The notes under the pieces are model-generated. The model searched no databases. It saw nothing but the letters and a program-made list of their open reading frames with translations, and was not told the DNA's origin. From Aquabacterium sp. (GTDB lineage Bacteria > Pseudomonadota > Gammaproteobacteria > Burkholderiales > Burkholderiaceae_C), in NCBI GenBank assembly GCA_023150345.1, contig JAKLLB010000002.1, positions 62,001-126,000 of the forward strand: a stretch of 64,000 nt of DNA. The letters run 5' to 3'. The position numbers were made by a program, and so were the translations under genes. Within the stretch, counting starts at the first letter, position 1. The number at the start of each line of letters is the position of its first letter. This document shows positions 9,967 through 20,349 of the stretch, piece after piece.

Positions 9967-11166
9967 ATGGACATTCTTCGATTCGACGACCTCATCGCCC
10001 AGGGCCGCGTCGCCGGGCGCCGCGTGTTCATCCGCGCCGACCTGAACGTCCCGCAGGACGACAGGGGCCGCATCACCGACGACACCCGCATCCGGGCCTC
10101 GGCGCCGTGCATCCGCCGTGCGCTCGAAGCGGGTGCTGCGGTGATGGTCACATCGCACCTGGGTCGCCCGACGGAGGGCGAATTCAGGCCCGAAGACAGC
10201 CTGGCGCCGGTGGCACAGCGCCTGGCCGAGCTCCTGGGGCAGGACGTACCGCTGGTCGCCAACTGGGTCGACGGCGTGCAGGTCGTACCGGGCGCCGTGG
10301 TGCTGCTCGAGAACTGCCGCGTCAACAAGGGCGAGAAGAAGAACGCGGAGGAGCTGTCGCGCCGCATGGCTGCGTTGTGTGACATCTACGTCAACGACGC
10401 GTTCGGCACCGCCCACCGCGCCGAGGCCACCACGCATGGCATGGCGCGCTACGCGCCGGTGGCCTGCGCGGGTCCGCTGCTGGCCGCGGAAATCGACGCC
10501 ATCGGACGGGCGCTGGCGCAACCTGCACGGCCGCTGGTGGCCATCGTCGCCGGCTCCAAGGTGAGCACCAAGCTCACCATTCTCGAGAGCCTGGCGGCGA
10601 AGGTCGATGGGCTGATCGTCGGCGGCGGCATCGCCAACACCTTCATGCTGGCCGCCGGCCTGCCCATCGGCAAGAGCCTGGCCGAACCCGACCTGGTGCC
10701 TCAGGCGCGCGCCGTGATGGCGGCCATGAAGGCGCGAGGCGCCGAGGTCCCCATCCCCACCGACGTGGTGGTGGCCAAGTCCTTTGCCGCTGATGCGCCG
10801 GCCACTGTCAAGGCCGCCAGCGAGGTCGACGACGACGACCTGATCCTCGACATCGGCCCGCAGACGGCACAGCGACTGGCGCACCAGCTCCAGGCCGCCG
10901 GCACCATCGTCTGGAACGGGCCGGTGGGCGTGTTCGAGTTCGACGCCTTTGCCCATGGCACCGAGACACTGGCCCGCGCGATCGCGGCCAGTCCGGCCTT
11001 CAGCATTGCCGGCGGCGGCGACACGCTCGCCGCCATCGCCAAGTACGGCATCGAGCAGAACGTGGGCTACATCTCCACCGGCGGCGGCGCGTTCCTCGAG
11101 GTGCTCGAGGGCAAGACACTGCCCGCATTCGAGATCCTGCAGCAGCGCGCGGCACAGGGCGCCTGA
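9967..11166 (+). CDS. pgk: phosphoglycerate kinase
   Basis: Interconverts 1,3-bisphosphoglycerate and 3-phosphoglycerate with ADP/ATP in glycolysis and gluconeogenesis. The 399-residue product has the N-terminal substrate motif RADLNVP (23-29), the SHLGRP motif, the hinge-region VAGSKVSTK, and the C-terminal GGGDT and STGGGAFLE motifs of the nucleotide domain. The ATG at 9967 gives the conserved start; the frame is open upstream, but only as a shadow of azlD. It heads a run of central carbon genes: maeB, pyk and, beyond one opposite-strand gene, fba. Confidence 0.97.
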   Translation: MDILRFDDLIAQGRVAGRRVFIRADLNVPQDDRGRITDDTRIRASAPCIRRALEAGAAVMVTSHLGRPTEGEFRPEDSLAPVAQRLAELLGQDVPLVANWVDGVQVVPGAVVLLENCRVNKGEKKNAEELSRRMAALCDIYVNDAFGTAHRAEATTHGMARYAPVACAGPLLAAEIDAIGRALAQPARPLVAIVAGSKVSTKLTILESLAAKVDGLIVGGGIANTFMLAAGLPIGKSLAEPDLVPQARAVMAAMKARGAEVPIPTDVVVAKSFAADAPATVKAASEVDDDDLILDIGPQTAQRLAHQLQAAGTIVWNGPVGVFEFDAFAHGTETLARAIAASPAFSIAGGGDTLAAIAKYGIEQNVGYISTGGGAFLEVLEGKTLPAFEILQQRAAQGA

Positions 11167-11275
11167 GCACCCCGGGGCGCGAGCCCACGGAAGGATCGGA
11201 ATCGCGCCCGGCGCAGTGAGGCTGCGATTTCGGCGTAACCTCGGCGTACCCCGAACGACGAGGAGGAGACGCCCC

Positions 11276-13618
11276 GTGACTTCACGCCCCCTGTCCGACG
11301 CCGAGCGCGCCCTGCGCGAGGCGGCGCTGGAGTACCACCGCACGCCCACACGCGGCAAGATCGCCGTCACCCCCACCAAGCCGCTGTCGAACCAGCGGGA
11401 CTTGTCGCTGGCCTACTCGCCAGGCGTGGCCTATGCCTGCCTGGCGATCGAGGAAGACCCCACGCTGGCGGCTGACTACACCTCTCGCGGCAACCTGGTG
11501 GGCGTGGTCACCAACGGCACCGCGGTGCTGGGCCTGGGCGACATCGGCCCGCTGGCTGGCAAGCCGGTGATGGAGGGCAAGGGTTGCCTGTTCAAGAAGT
11601 TCGCCGGCATCGACGTGTTCGACATCGAACTGGCCGAGAAGGATCCGGACCGCCTGGTCGAGATCATCGCCGCGCTCGAACCCACGCTGGGTGGCATCAA
11701 CCTCGAAGACATCAAGGCGCCCGAGTGCTTCACCGTCGAGCGCAAGCTGCGCGAACGGCTGAACATACCGGTCTTCCACGATGACCAGCACGGCACGGCC
11801 ATCATCTCGTCGGCGGCGCTGCTCAATGCCTTGGAGCTGGTGGGCAAGCGCATCGACGCGGTGCGAGTGGTGGCCTCCGGCGCCGGCGCCGCAGCCATTG
11901 CCTGCCTGGATCTGATGGTGAGCCTGGGCGTGCGGCGCGAGAACGTCTATGCGGTCGACAGCCGAGGTGTGATCCACGATGAGCGCGACGATGCGCGCGC
12001 GGGCCGAATCGACGAATCCAAGCGTCGCTACTGCCAGCGCACCCCGTGGCGCACGCTGGCCGATGCCGTCAACGGCGCCGACGTCTTCCTGGGCTGCTCG
12101 GCCGCAGGGGTGCTGACGCCCGAGATGGTGCGAACGATGGCCGATCGACCGGTGATCCTGGCGCTGGCCAACCCGGAGCCCGAGATCCGCCCCGAGCTGG
12201 CGCGCGCGGCGCGTGCGGATTGCATCGTGGCCACCGGACGCTCCGATTACGCCAACCAGGTCAACAACGTCCTGTGCTTCCCCTACATATTCCGCGGCGC
12301 ACTCGATTGCGGCGCCACACGCATCAACGAAGAGATGAAGCTGGCTTGCGTGCGCGAGATCGCCGCACTGGCCAAGGCCGAGACCAGCGACGAGGTGGCC
12401 GCGGCTTATGCGGGCCAGGAGCTGAAGTTCGGTCCTGACTACATCATTCCCAAGCCATTCGACGCGCGCCTGATCCTGCGCATCGCGCCGGCTGTGGCGC
12501 GTGCGGCGGCCGAGTCCGGCGTTGCCACGCGGCCGATCGCCGACCTCGCGGCCTACCGGCAGCAGCTCACGCGCTTCGTCTACCAGACCGGCATGGTCAT
12601 GCGCCCGGTGTTCGCCACCGCGCGGGCACGTCCGGCGCGCGTGGTCTACGCCGAAGGCGAGGACGAGCGCGTACTGCGCGCGGTGCAGGTGGTGCTCGAC
12701 GAAGGCCTGGCCAAGCCCATATTGGTCGGCCGCCCTTCGGTGATCGCCATGCGCATCGAGCGCGCGGGACTGCGGCTGCGCGCCGGAGCCGACTTCGAGC
12801 TGTGCGACCCCGAAGACGATCCGCGCTTTCGCGACTACTGGGAGCTCTACCACCGCTTGATGGGGCGCGACGGTGTGAGCCCCGAGACGGCCAAGGCAGC
12901 CGTGCGGCGCTCGAACACCCTCATCGCGGCGCTGATGGTGCGCCGCGGCGAGGCCGACGCGATGCTGTGCGGGCTGGTCGGCCGCTACGACGCCCACCTC
13001 GAGCATGTGCGCGACGTCATCGGCCCTCGGCCGGGCGCCCACACCATGGCGGCCATGAACGCGCTGATGCTCGAGCAGCACACCTTGTTCATCACCGACA
13101 CCTTCGTCAACGAGGAACCGACAGCGGAGGAACTGGCCGAGATCGCCGTGATGGCCGCCAGCGAGGTGCAGCGCTTCGGCATGCCGGCCAAGGTGGCGTT
13201 CCTGTCGCACTCGATGTACGGCTCGTCCAAGCGCGCCTCGGCGCGGCGCATGCGTGCGGCACGAGATCTGTTCCGCGCCCGTGCACCGCACATCGAGTGC
13301 GACGGTGAGCTGCAAGGTGACGCGGCCTTGTCGGAAACCGTGCGCGAGGGGTTCCTGGCCGAGGGCACGCTGCGGGGCTCGGCCAACCTGCTGGTGCTGC
13401 CCAACCTCGACGCGGCGAACATCCTGTTCAATGTGCTGAAGGTGACCGGCGGCCACGGTGTGACCATAGGTCCGATGCTGCTGGGCGCGGCCGCACCGGC
13501 GCATGTGCTCACGCCTTCGGCGACCATGCGCCGGGTGGTCAACATGACGGCGTTGGCAGTGGCCGATGCCGCGGCGATGCGCGAAGACAGCGCCGCAACG
13601 ACTGGAACCGGCTCGTAA
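11276..13618 (+). CDS. maeB: NADP-dependent malic enzyme
   Basis: Oxidative decarboxylation of malate to pyruvate with NADP+, feeding NADPH and pyruvate. The start is the GTG at 11276, which has a strong GAGGAGG site 7-8 bases upstream; the protein is 780 residues. Domain order is the malic N-terminal domain (about 15-150, with SPGVAYAC and the catalytic region [13 protein letters not shown]), the NAD(P)-binding domain (about 165-400, with GAGAAAIAC) and a C-terminal phosphotransacetylase-like domain (about 430-760, ending [21 protein letters not shown]) that is regulatory in the MaeB class. Its place between pgk and pyk groups enzymes of the PEP/pyruvate/malate node. Confidence 0.95.
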   Translation: MTSRPLSDAERALREAALEYHRTPTRGKIAVTPTKPLSNQRDLSLAYSPGVAYACLAIEEDPTLAADYTSRGNLVGVVTNGTAVLGLGDIGPLAGKPVMEGKGCLFKKFAGIDVFDIELAEKDPDRLVEIIAALEPTLGGINLEDIKAPECFTVERKLRERLNIPVFHDDQHGTAIISSAALLNALELVGKRIDAVRVVASGAGAAAIACLDLMVSLGVRRENVYAVDSRGVIHDERDDARAGRIDESKRRYCQRTPWRTLADAVNGADVFLGCSAAGVLTPEMVRTMADRPVILALANPEPEIRPELARAARADCIVATGRSDYANQVNNVLCFPYIFRGALDCGATRINEEMKLACVREIAALAKAETSDEVAAAYAGQELKFGPDYIIPKPFDARLILRIAPAVARAAAESGVATRPIADLAAYRQQLTRFVYQTGMVMRPVFATARARPARVVYAEGEDERVLRAVQVVLDEGLAKPILVGRPSVIAMRIERAGLRLRAGADFELCDPEDDPRFRDYWELYHRLMGRDGVSPETAKAAVRRSNTLIAALMVRRGEADAMLCGLVGRYDAHLEHVRDVIGPRPGAHTMAAMNALMLEQHTLFITDTFVNEEPTAEELAEIAVMAASEVQRFGMPAKVAFLSHSMYGSSKRASARRMRAARDLFRARAPHIECDGELQGDAALSETVREGFLAEGTLRGSANLLVLPNLDAANILFNVLKVTGGHGVTIGPMLLGAAAPAHVLTPSATMRRVVNMTALAVADAAAMREDSAATTGTGS

Positions 13619-13684
13619 CCAGCGCGCGCGGCCCGCGCCCATAATGCGCGGCTGCGCCCCCATTGCCCAAAGAGCTGCCCGCCC

Positions 13685-15115
13685 ATGACCCGTGCCACCA
13701 AGATCGTCGCCACCCTCGGCCCGGCATCGAGCGAACCGCTGGTGCTCGAGCAACTGCTGCGCGCCGGGGTGGATGTCGTGCGGCTGAACTTCAGCCACGG
13801 CAGCGCGCAGGACCACATCGACCGGGCTGCGATGGTGCGCGAGTGCGCGCAACGCGTCGGCAAGCCGATCGCACTGATGGCTGATCTGCAAGGCCCGAAG
13901 ATCCGCGTCGGCAAGTTCGACGGCGGTCGCATCATGCTGGTGGCCGGCGCGCCCTTCATCCTCGACGCCTCGCGCACCGAGCCGGGATCGATCGACAGCG
14001 TGGGTCTCGACTACAAGGAACTCCCGCGCGACGTGCGCCCAGGCGACACCCTGTTGCTCAACGACGGCCTGCTGGTGCTGACTGTCACCGCGGTTCGGGG
14101 CGAGCAGGTGCACACGGTGGTGAAGATCGGCGGCGAGCTGTCCAACAACAAGGGCATCAACAAGCAAGGTGGCGGCCTGACGGCGCCCGCACTCACCGCC
14201 AAGGACATGGAGGACATCCGCACCGCGATGGCCTTCCAGGCCGACTACGTCGCGGTGAGCTTTCCCAAGAGCGCCACCGACATGGAAATGGCCCGCCAGT
14301 TGGCCAACGTGGCAGGTGAGCCCTGGCGCCACAAGCCCTCCATGATCGCCAAGATCGAGCGCAGCGAAGCGATCCCGCAACTCGAGGCCATCCTCAAGGC
14401 GAGCGACGGCATCATGGTGGCTCGCGGCGATCTGGCCGTCGAGGTGGGCAACGCAGCGGTGCCAGCACTGCAAAAGCGCATGATCCGCATGGCGCGCGCC
14501 ATGGACAAGGTGGCCATCACCGCCACGCAGATGATGGAGAGCATGATCGTCAACCCGGTGCCCACACGCGCCGAGGTCAGCGACGTGGCCAACGCCGTGC
14601 TCGACGGCACCGATGCCGTGATGCTCAGCGCCGAGACTGCGGCCGGCAAGTACCCGGTCGAGACCGTCGAGCACATGGCGCTCATCGCGCTGGAGGCTGA
14701 GCGAGCGGAGGAGGTTCGGCTTGACGCCGACTTCACCAACAAGCACTTCGGCCGCATCGACCAGAGCATCGCGATGGGGGCGCTGTTCACGGCCCATCAC
14801 CTGGGCTGCCGCGCGATCATCGCGCTCACCGAGAGCGGCTCGACCGCCCTTTGGATGAGCCGGCACAACATCCATGTGCCCATCTTCGGCCTCACGGCGC
14901 AGGCCGGTTCGGAGCGGCGCATGGCGCTGTACCGGAACGTGCGGCCCATCCTGATGAAGCCGCACACGGATCGCGACCAGGCCCTGGCAGATGCCGAGCG
15001 GGTGCTCGTCGAGCGCGGCGTGCTCAAGCCCGGCGACACCTACGCCATCACCTGCGGCGAGCCCATGGGATACCCAGGCGGAACCAACATGCTCAAGGTG
15101 TGCCGCGTCGCCTGA
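13685..15115 (+). CDS. pyk: pyruvate kinase
   Basis: Converts PEP and ADP to pyruvate and ATP. The 476 residues show the N-terminal TKIVATLGPAS and RLNFSHG motifs, DLQGPKIRVG, the active-site signature IAKIERSEA with its catalytic Lys, and ARGDLAVEVG. The C-terminal effector domain (about 350-475) is complete. A CATAAT hexamer about 40 bases before the ATG is a plausible -10, giving a normal leader. It follows maeB by 66 bp and is a typical proteobacterial PykA-like enzyme. Confidence 0.96.
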   Translation: MTRATKIVATLGPASSEPLVLEQLLRAGVDVVRLNFSHGSAQDHIDRAAMVRECAQRVGKPIALMADLQGPKIRVGKFDGGRIMLVAGAPFILDASRTEPGSIDSVGLDYKELPRDVRPGDTLLLNDGLLVLTVTAVRGEQVHTVVKIGGELSNNKGINKQGGGLTAPALTAKDMEDIRTAMAFQADYVAVSFPKSATDMEMARQLANVAGEPWRHKPSMIAKIERSEAIPQLEAILKASDGIMVARGDLAVEVGNAAVPALQKRMIRMARAMDKVAITATQMMESMIVNPVPTRAEVSDVANAVLDGTDAVMLSAETAAGKYPVETVEHMALIALEAERAEEVRLDADFTNKHFGRIDQSIAMGALFTAHHLGCRAIIALTESGSTALWMSRHNIHVPIFGLTAQAGSERRMALYRNVRPILMKPHTDRDQALADAERVLVERGVLKPGDTYAITCGEPMGYPGGTNMLKVCRVA

Positions 15116-15192
15116 TGACCGGCACGGCAGCGCTTTCGCGGTGACGGCCTCGCCTGCCACCGGCACTGCACACCGGCAGCGCAGTGCGTGAA

Positions 15193-16269
15193 TCAGGCGG
15201 GCTGCGACAGCGGCATCGCGGGGGCACGAACCGGCGCCGCGGCGCCGCCCGCCGGCACGATGCTGCGCACGATGGCCGCCACCCGAGGCGCCATGTTCGT
15301 GGGCACGAGTTCGATGCCCGGGTGCTGGTGGCCGTAGACCCGGAACAACTCGTCTGCAAAGCCATGTCCCACGTCGGGCAGGCCTTCGAAGTCGAGTTCC
15401 ACCCGACGGAACTCATGCAGCCGGGCTGTCACACGACGCGCCTGGGCACGCGACTCCAGCCCGTTGTGTGCGTGCGTCATGAGCTTGAGCGGCACCACCG
15501 TGCGGTCGAAGCCATAGCTCATGCCGTCGGCGCTGTAGCGGCGCAGCACGTCGTCGAGCGAGCGCTCGGTATCGACGCAGATGCCCACGTACACCGAGGT
15601 GCCCTGGCGGCATGCCGGTCGGCTGCGTTGCACCCACTGGTCGCGCTGCCAGTCGCACTGTTGGTAGGCCGACTCGTTCGCGTGCAGATCGAAGATGTCG
15701 GCGAGTTTCGCGCTGAAGAACAGGCCACGCCCGGTGTGGCGATCAGGCTGACTGGTGAGCTTGCCCTTGGCCAGTTCGAGCATGGCAACGGTCGGGTCGG
15801 TGATCTGGAAGCGCTCGGCCACCGCGTCGAAGACGCCCCGGCCGTCGTCGGAGACCAGCAACTGCAGCTGGGTCGGTGTCTGCCGCATCGACACCGTGAC
15901 ACAGGTGCCCGCACTGTGGTCGATGGCGTTGTTCAGCAGCTCGGTGAACACATGCTGCGCGATGCGTGCCACGTTGGGCCGCAATTCGAATCGGCCGGCA
16001 AAGTCATGTGACCAGGGCAGGTCCTCCTGCAACCCGTGGAGCGCGTAGCGCCTCACCACCTGCCGCAGGGCGCCCGGACGATAAGTGGCCCGCCGCGTCA
16101 CGCCGTCGCGCTGCAGCCACTGGGCATCGACCAGCCGGTTCAGCTGGTTGCGCGCACACGACTTGCTCACACCGAGCCGATGGCACAGGTATGCCGGCAA
16201 GTCCAGCGGGTGAGCCAGGACGGTTTCGGTGATCCAAGGGGTGATGTCGGTCAGGGCGATGCGTGCCAT
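15193..16269 (-). CDS. HTH-HATPase-STAS-like (DUF4325) regulatory protein
   Basis: A 358-residue cytoplasmic protein from the ATG at 16269, which has GAGG 8 bases upstream; an in-frame ATG at 16308 lacks a site. Residues 15-65 look like a winged helix-turn-helix ([19 protein letters not shown], then RRATYRPG). Residues 100-200 form a GHKL ATPase: N box [10 protein letters not shown] (110-119), G1 box DDGRG (141-145) and G2 box TGRGLFF (179-185). Residues 265-335 match the STAS-like DUF4325 fold ([31 protein letters not shown]). So a DNA-binding domain, an anti-sigma-type kinase and an antagonist-type domain occur in one chain. It is alone on the minus strand between pyk and fba. Target and ligand are unknown; domain naming is by motif only. 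Confidence 0.75.
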   Translation of the reverse strand: MARIALTDITPWITETVLAHPLDLPAYLCHRLGVSKSCARNQLNRLVDAQWLQRDGVTRRATYRPGALRQVVRRYALHGLQEDLPWSHDFAGRFELRPNVARIAQHVFTELLNNAIDHSAGTCVTVSMRQTPTQLQLLVSDDGRGVFDAVAERFQITDPTVAMLELAKGKLTSQPDRHTGRGLFFSAKLADIFDLHANESAYQQCDWQRDQWVQRSRPACRQGTSVYVGICVDTERSLDDVLRRYSADGMSYGFDRTVVPLKLMTHAHNGLESRAQARRVTARLHEFRRVELDFEGLPDVGHGFADELFRVYGHQHPGIELVPTNMAPRVAAIVRSIVPAGGAAAPVRAPAMPLSQPA

Positions 16270-16432
16270 CGGGATGTTCCTCACGCCAGGCACTGAGCCC
16301 AGCTTCACGGGGCCAGTGTGCGTGCGACGCTGGCAGATCTTTAGCGGAATAAGAGGCGGGTTCGGCCCCCAATTCGGAGCGGGTCGGCGGGCGCGCGGTC
16401 GCGGCGATACCGGCGCTCACCGGCACCTCGGC

Positions 16433-16463
16433 TTGGTGCGAACGCAGGCCCGGCCGGTACAAT
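16433..16463 (+). promoter_or_regulatory. putative sigma70 promoter of fba
   Basis: TACAAT at 16458-16463 is a good -10; TTGGTG at 16433-16438 is a possible -35 with a long 19-base spacer. The start would leave a leader of about 100 nt before fba. The 300-bp gap 16270-16570 also carries the 5' end of the divergent HTH-HATPase gene; nothing else is seen in it. Confidence 0.45.
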
Positions 16464-16570
16464 CGACGCCCGGTTACAGGGCCGTTTCACCGCGGCGGCA
16501 CATCGACGGTTGCTGCCCCAGCCCCGCGGCCCTGGCGTGCACTTCTCCCCGTTCACTCCCAGGATCCGCC

Positions 16571-17632
16571 ATGCCACTCGTCTCGATGCGCCAGCTGCTG
16601 GACCATGCCGCCGAAAACGGCTATGGCATCCCGGCCTTCAACGTCAACAACCTCGAACAGGTGCAGGCCGTCATGGCTGCAGCAGCCGAGGTCGATGCAC
16701 CGGTGATCCTGCAAGCCAGCGCCGGTGCGCGCAAGTACGCCGGCGAGTCGTTCATCAAGCACTTGATCCAGGCGGCCTGCGAGGCCTATCCCCAGATCCC
16801 CCTGGTGATGCACCAGGACCACGGCACATCGCCAGCCGTGTGCAAAGGTGCCATCGACCTGGGTTTCGGTTCGGTGATGATGGATGGCTCGCTGCGCGAA
16901 GACGGGAAGACTCCCGCCGACTTCACCTACAACGTCGCTGTGACCCAACAGGTGGTGGCGATGGCCCACCAGGTGGGCGTCACGGTCGAAGGCGAGTTGG
17001 GTTGCCTGGGCAGCCTGGAAACCGGTGAGGCCGGCGAGGAAGATGGCATCGGCGCGGTCGGCAAGCTCGACCACAGCGCGCTGCTCACCGACCCGGAAGA
17101 GGCAGCGAAGTTCGTGCAGGCCACGCAGCTCGATGCACTGGCCATCGCCATCGGCACCAGCCACGGCGCCTACAAGTTCACCCGCAAACCCACCGGCGAC
17201 ATCCTGGCCATCAGTCGCGTCAAGGAGATCCATCGCCGCATCCCGAATACGCACTTGGTCATGCACGGGTCGTCATCGGTGCCGCAGGATCTGCTGGCCG
17301 TCATCAACCAGTATGGTGGCAAGATGAAGCAAACCTACGGCGTGCCGATCGAGGAGATCCAGGAAGCCATCAAGCACGGCGTACGCAAGATCAACATCGA
17401 CACCGACATCCGTCTGGCGATGACCGGCGCTGTGCGCAAGTTCATGGCCGAGTACCCGGACAAGTTCGACATGCGCGAATGGATGAAGCCGGCCCGGGAA
17501 GCGGCCAAGGCGGTGTGCCGCCAGCGCTACCTCGAGTTCGGGTGCGAGGGCCAGGCCAGCCGCATCCAGGGAATGCCACTGACCGCGATGGCCCAGCGCT
17601 ATGCCACCCGCTGCAACCCGAGATTGCCATGA
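16571..17632 (+). CDS. fba: class II fructose-bisphosphate aldolase
   Basis: Zinc-dependent cleavage and formation of fructose 1,6-bisphosphate in glycolysis, gluconeogenesis and the Calvin cycle. The 353 residues carry the class II motifs: [11 protein letters not shown] near the N-terminus, HQDHG with the catalytic and metal-binding residues (about 82-86), [10 protein letters not shown], the Glu-rich VEGELGCLG region, GTSHGAYK and HGSSSVP, and NIDTDIR near the C-terminus. The stop overlaps the purC start (ATGA). Upstream in-frame codons are not used, since the conserved beginning [13 protein letters not shown] starts at 16571. Confidence 0.96.
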   Translation: MPLVSMRQLLDHAAENGYGIPAFNVNNLEQVQAVMAAAAEVDAPVILQASAGARKYAGESFIKHLIQAACEAYPQIPLVMHQDHGTSPAVCKGAIDLGFGSVMMDGSLREDGKTPADFTYNVAVTQQVVAMAHQVGVTVEGELGCLGSLETGEAGEEDGIGAVGKLDHSALLTDPEEAAKFVQATQLDALAIAIGTSHGAYKFTRKPTGDILAISRVKEIHRRIPNTHLVMHGSSSVPQDLLAVINQYGGKMKQTYGVPIEEIQEAIKHGVRKINIDTDIRLAMTGAVRKFMAEYPDKFDMREWMKPAREAAKAVCRQRYLEFGCEGQASRIQGMPLTAMAQRYATRCNPRLP

Positions 17633-18534
17633 GCTCCGCCGTTCCCGCCCTGTTCGAGTCCCACCTGCACACCCTGCCCCTGCTGGCCCGCGGCAAGGTA
17701 CGCGACAACTATGCCGTCGGCGACGATCGCATCCTGATGGTGGCCTCTGACCGGATCTCGGCGTTCGACGTGGTGATGGGGCAGCCCATTCCAGGCAAGG
17801 GCGCGCTGCTCACGCGCATGGCGCTGTTCTGGTTCGGCAAGCTCGCGCACATCGTGCCCAATCACCTCACGGGCGACGTACCTGAGAGCGTGGTCGCCCC
17901 TGACGAGGTTGCGCAGGTGCACCACCGCGCGATGCTGGTGCGACGACTGCGGCCGCTGCCGGTCGAGGCTGTGGTGCGCGGGTACCTCGCGGGCTCGGGC
18001 TGGAAGGAGTACCAGGAAAGCGGCAGCGTGTGCGCGGTGCCGCTGCCCGCAGGCCTGCGCAACGCGAGTCGCCTGCCCACACCGATCTTCACGCCGGCCA
18101 CGAAGGCCGAGATGGGCGAGCACGACGAGAACATCTCGTTCGAGCGAATGACCGAACTGATTGGCGATGACCTCGCACAACAGGTGCGCGAGGTGTCGAT
18201 CCGGCTCTACACCGAAGCGGCCGCCTACGCCCTGACGCGCGGCATCATCATCGCAGACACCAAGTTCGAGTTCGGCCTGGACGACAAGGGGCGTCTGACC
18301 CTGATGGACGAAGTCCTCACGCCGGACTCGTCGCGGTTCTGGCCGGCCGACTCCTACGCCGAAGGCAGCAATCCGCCCAGCTTCGACAAGCAATACCTGC
18401 GCGATTGGCTCGAGAGCGTGCGCATCGGCGACCAGCCCTGGAACAAGCAGGCACCGGCCCCCGAGTTGCCGGCAGAGGTCGTGCGGGCCACCGCAGACCG
18501 TTACCGCGCCGCCCTGGCGATGCTGACCGCCTGA
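17629..18534 (+). CDS. purC: SAICAR synthase (phosphoribosylaminoimidazole-succinocarboxamide synthase)
   Basis: ATP-dependent joining of CAIR and aspartate, step eight of purine synthesis. The 301-residue length fits the longer proteobacterial/yeast-like class. Motifs visible are [34 protein letters not shown] and ADTKFEFG, with [13 protein letters not shown] at the end of the catalytic core. Translation is coupled to fba by a 4-base overlap. In many Burkholderiales purE and purK follow purC; here a TPR-type gene follows instead. Confidence 0.96.
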   Translation: MSSAVPALFESHLHTLPLLARGKVRDNYAVGDDRILMVASDRISAFDVVMGQPIPGKGALLTRMALFWFGKLAHIVPNHLTGDVPESVVAPDEVAQVHHRAMLVRRLRPLPVEAVVRGYLAGSGWKEYQESGSVCAVPLPAGLRNASRLPTPIFTPATKAEMGEHDENISFERMTELIGDDLAQQVREVSIRLYTEAAAYALTRGIIIADTKFEFGLDDKGRLTLMDEVLTPDSSRFWPADSYAEGSNPPSFDKQYLRDWLESVRIGDQPWNKQAPAPELPAEVVRATADRYRAALAMLTA

Positions 18535-18563
18535 GCCGCACGGGCGGCAGTCGAGGAAGTCAC

Positions 18564-19715
18564 ATGCGGCAGTCGCGTCTGCTGGCCGAACTCGATCGGC
18601 GCATGCGCGCCTGTCCCGACGACGTCGCCTGGGCACGCGACATGTGCCGCGCCGCATCGCAGCTCGGACGCCAAGGTCACGCAGAGCTGTCGCTGGAGGC
18701 CATCCATCATGTGCGGCGCCACTACGGGAGCCGCCTGCATGCAGAAGTGGCGTGCTGGCTGATGCTGGCCGAGGGGGTACTGCATTACTTCCACCTGCAG
18801 TACGACCACGCGCGCGATCGAACCTCGCGAGCGCACGCGCTGGCGGTGGCACTGCGCGTGGCGCCAGCCCGACCGAGCTGCGCGGCGTGGCTGGCGGCCA
18901 TGGACTTCAACGACGATCGTCTGGAGTCGATGGTCGATCGCCTCGAAGAGGCGTTGTCGCTGGCAGCGCCAGATGACCATCAGGCCTTGGCTCGCGCCAC
19001 GCTGGTCATGGCCGATGCCTTGCACCACTGCGGCCACTATGCAGAGGCTCGACCGTGGTACGACCGCTCCCGACACCACGCCGCGATAGAGGGCGACCAA
19101 GCCGCACTCAGCGCCCTCATGCACAACATGGCTGCCTTCCGCGCCGCGCAAATCCGGCTGGCCGATGCATTCGAACCTGGTTGCACACCGCGCGATCTGC
19201 ATCTCGCGTCGGTCGAGGCCGACTCCGTGCAGCGCTATGACCTGGCCATCGGAACCCGTTCGTTCCACATGCTGATCCCCCTGCTGCAGGCGCAATTGCT
19301 CACAGTAGGCCAACGATTCGTCGAGGCTCTGCGGGTGTTCGACGCGATCGAGGGCGCGGCCATTCCGACCAAGCTCGGTGCCACGGCCGAGGCCGATCGA
19401 GCGTGGTGCCTGGCGTCGCTCGGTCGCGTGGCCGATGCGCGGTTCAGTGCGCGGCGCACGCTGGCGCTGATGCCGCAGACACCGGAAGCCGACGAGCAGG
19501 CACATGTTCTGGCCCGGCTCTCGAGCATCGAGCGCAGGATCGGCGAGGCTTTCCTCCCCGACACGCGCACACGCGCGCGCCAGGCACTGGCTCGTCACCG
19601 CCGCAGCCAAAGGGCGCTGCACCAGCGCCTGCGTGAGTTGCGGGTTCGATTGGCAGATCGGATGCCGGTGCCGATCGCAGCCGCGCCTTCAGACAGTCCA
19701 CGGCGCTCGGCCTGA
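18564..19715 (+). CDS. hypothetical TPR-like helical protein
   Basis: A 383-residue cytoplasmic protein starting at the ATG at 18564 with GAGGAAG 6 bases upstream. It is built of Ala/Leu-rich helix pairs through most of its length (for example LARATLVMADALHHCGHY followed by AEARPWYDRS, and TAEADRAWCLASLGRVADAR), the pattern of tetratricopeptide repeats. It ends in a basic helix (ARQALARHRRSQRALHQRLREL). It has no signal peptide, membrane span or enzymatic motif. It may be a scaffold or the sensor half of a regulator, but no DNA-binding domain is seen. It is 29 bp after purC and could share its transcript. I do not recognise a specific family. Confidence 0.7.
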   Translation: MRQSRLLAELDRRMRACPDDVAWARDMCRAASQLGRQGHAELSLEAIHHVRRHYGSRLHAEVACWLMLAEGVLHYFHLQYDHARDRTSRAHALAVALRVAPARPSCAAWLAAMDFNDDRLESMVDRLEEALSLAAPDDHQALARATLVMADALHHCGHYAEARPWYDRSRHHAAIEGDQAALSALMHNMAAFRAAQIRLADAFEPGCTPRDLHLASVEADSVQRYDLAIGTRSFHMLIPLLQAQLLTVGQRFVEALRVFDAIEGAAIPTKLGATAEADRAWCLASLGRVADARFSARRTLALMPQTPEADEQAHVLARLSSIERRIGEAFLPDTRTRARQALARHRRSQRALHQRLRELRVRLADRMPVPIAAAPSDSPRRSA

Positions 19716-19770
19716 GCCAACACGAACCGCGGGGTTCCTGGAAGACCTGACTCGCAGCGGCGCAAGAACG

Positions 19771-19792
19771 AAAAACCCGGCGGTTAGCCGGG
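19771..19792 (-). terminator. rho-independent terminator of the H1-like gene
   Basis: Read on the minus strand: CCCGGC, loop TAACC, GCCGGG, then TTTTT. It is a perfect 6-bp GC stem with a U tract, about 58 bp past the stop of the histone H1-like gene at 19851. On the plus strand it lies 55 bp past the TPR gene, where it has no U tract. Confidence 0.8.
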
Positions 19793-19850
19793 TGTCGTAC
19801 GGTATGGTCATGCGGGCGGACCTGAAGGGGTCCGCCACACATGCGCACGC

Positions 19851-20297
19851 TCAGGGCTTGTTGCCTGTCGGGAACGGCCAAGCGGCCGCAGGGCTCAGCG
19901 CAGTCTTCGCAGCAGGTGCCGCAGGGGCGGGGGCAGCGGGAGCGGCCGGAGCCTTCTTCGCTGCAGCCTTTTTCGCGGGAGCCTTCTTCGCAGCAGCCTT
20001 CTTTGCCGGTGCAGCCTTCTTGGCCGCAGCCTTCTTCGCCGGTGCGGCCTTCTTCGCCGCCGCCTTCTTGGCCGGTGCAGCCTTCTTGGCCGGTGCAGCC
20101 TTCTTGGCCGGCGCAGCCTTCTTGGCCGCAGCCTTCTTGGCCGGAGCGGCCTTCTTGGCCGGCGCCGCCTTCTTGGCCGGAGCCTTCTTTGCCGGGGCCT
20201 TCTTCGCCGGAGCGGCCTTCTTTGCCGGGGCTGCCTTCTTGGCGGCAGGCTTCTTGGCGGCGGCCTTCTTGGCCGGTGCCTTCTTCGCAGTTGCCAT
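19851..20297 (-). CDS. histone H1-like Lys/Ala-rich DNA-binding protein
   Basis: A 148-residue, extremely basic, low-complexity protein: residues 2-115 are Lys/Ala/Pro repeats of the [11 protein letters not shown] type. It ends with a non-repetitive Ala/Pro stretch and a [15 protein letters not shown] tail, a combination known from Burkholderiales and Bordetella H1-like proteins. Such proteins bind DNA without sequence preference and compact the nucleoid. The ATG at 20297 has AAGGAG 7 bases upstream; an in-frame ATG ten codons earlier lacks a site. It is monocistronic, with a terminator at 19771-19792 and a long upstream region. Confidence 0.9.
   Translation of the reverse strand: MATAKKAPAKKAAAKKPAAKKAAPAKKAAPAKKAPAKKAPAKKAAPAKKAAPAKKAAAKKAAPAKKAAPAKKAAPAKKAAAKKAAPAKKAAAKKAAPAKKAAAKKAPAKKAAAKKAPAAPAAPAPAAPAAKTALSPAAAWPFPTGNKP
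19950..20290 (-). repeat. in-frame coding repeats of the H1-like gene
   Basis: The DNA encoding the KKAAPA units is itself repetitive: an 18-base module (plus strand GCCTTCTTGGCCGGTGCA and variants) recurs many times, in places head to tail with one or no change (for example 20065-20115). Such tracts change length by slipped-strand replication in multiples of codons, so the number of basic repeats probably differs between strains. Confidence 0.85.
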
Positions 20298-20349
20298 CAC
20301 GATCTCCTTGATCAAGTTGCAGAACATGCCCAGCGGATCACTGCCAGGC

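Noticed and set aside
11282..15166. A 1294-codon open frame on the minus strand opposite maeB and pyk
   Set aside because: It is antisense to two clear enzymes, has no domain, no ribosome site and biased composition; long antisense frames are expected in very GC-rich coding DNA.
19950..20290. Regularly spaced repeats that might suggest a CRISPR array
   Set aside because: They are contiguous codons of a Lys/Ala-rich protein, without spacers or leader.
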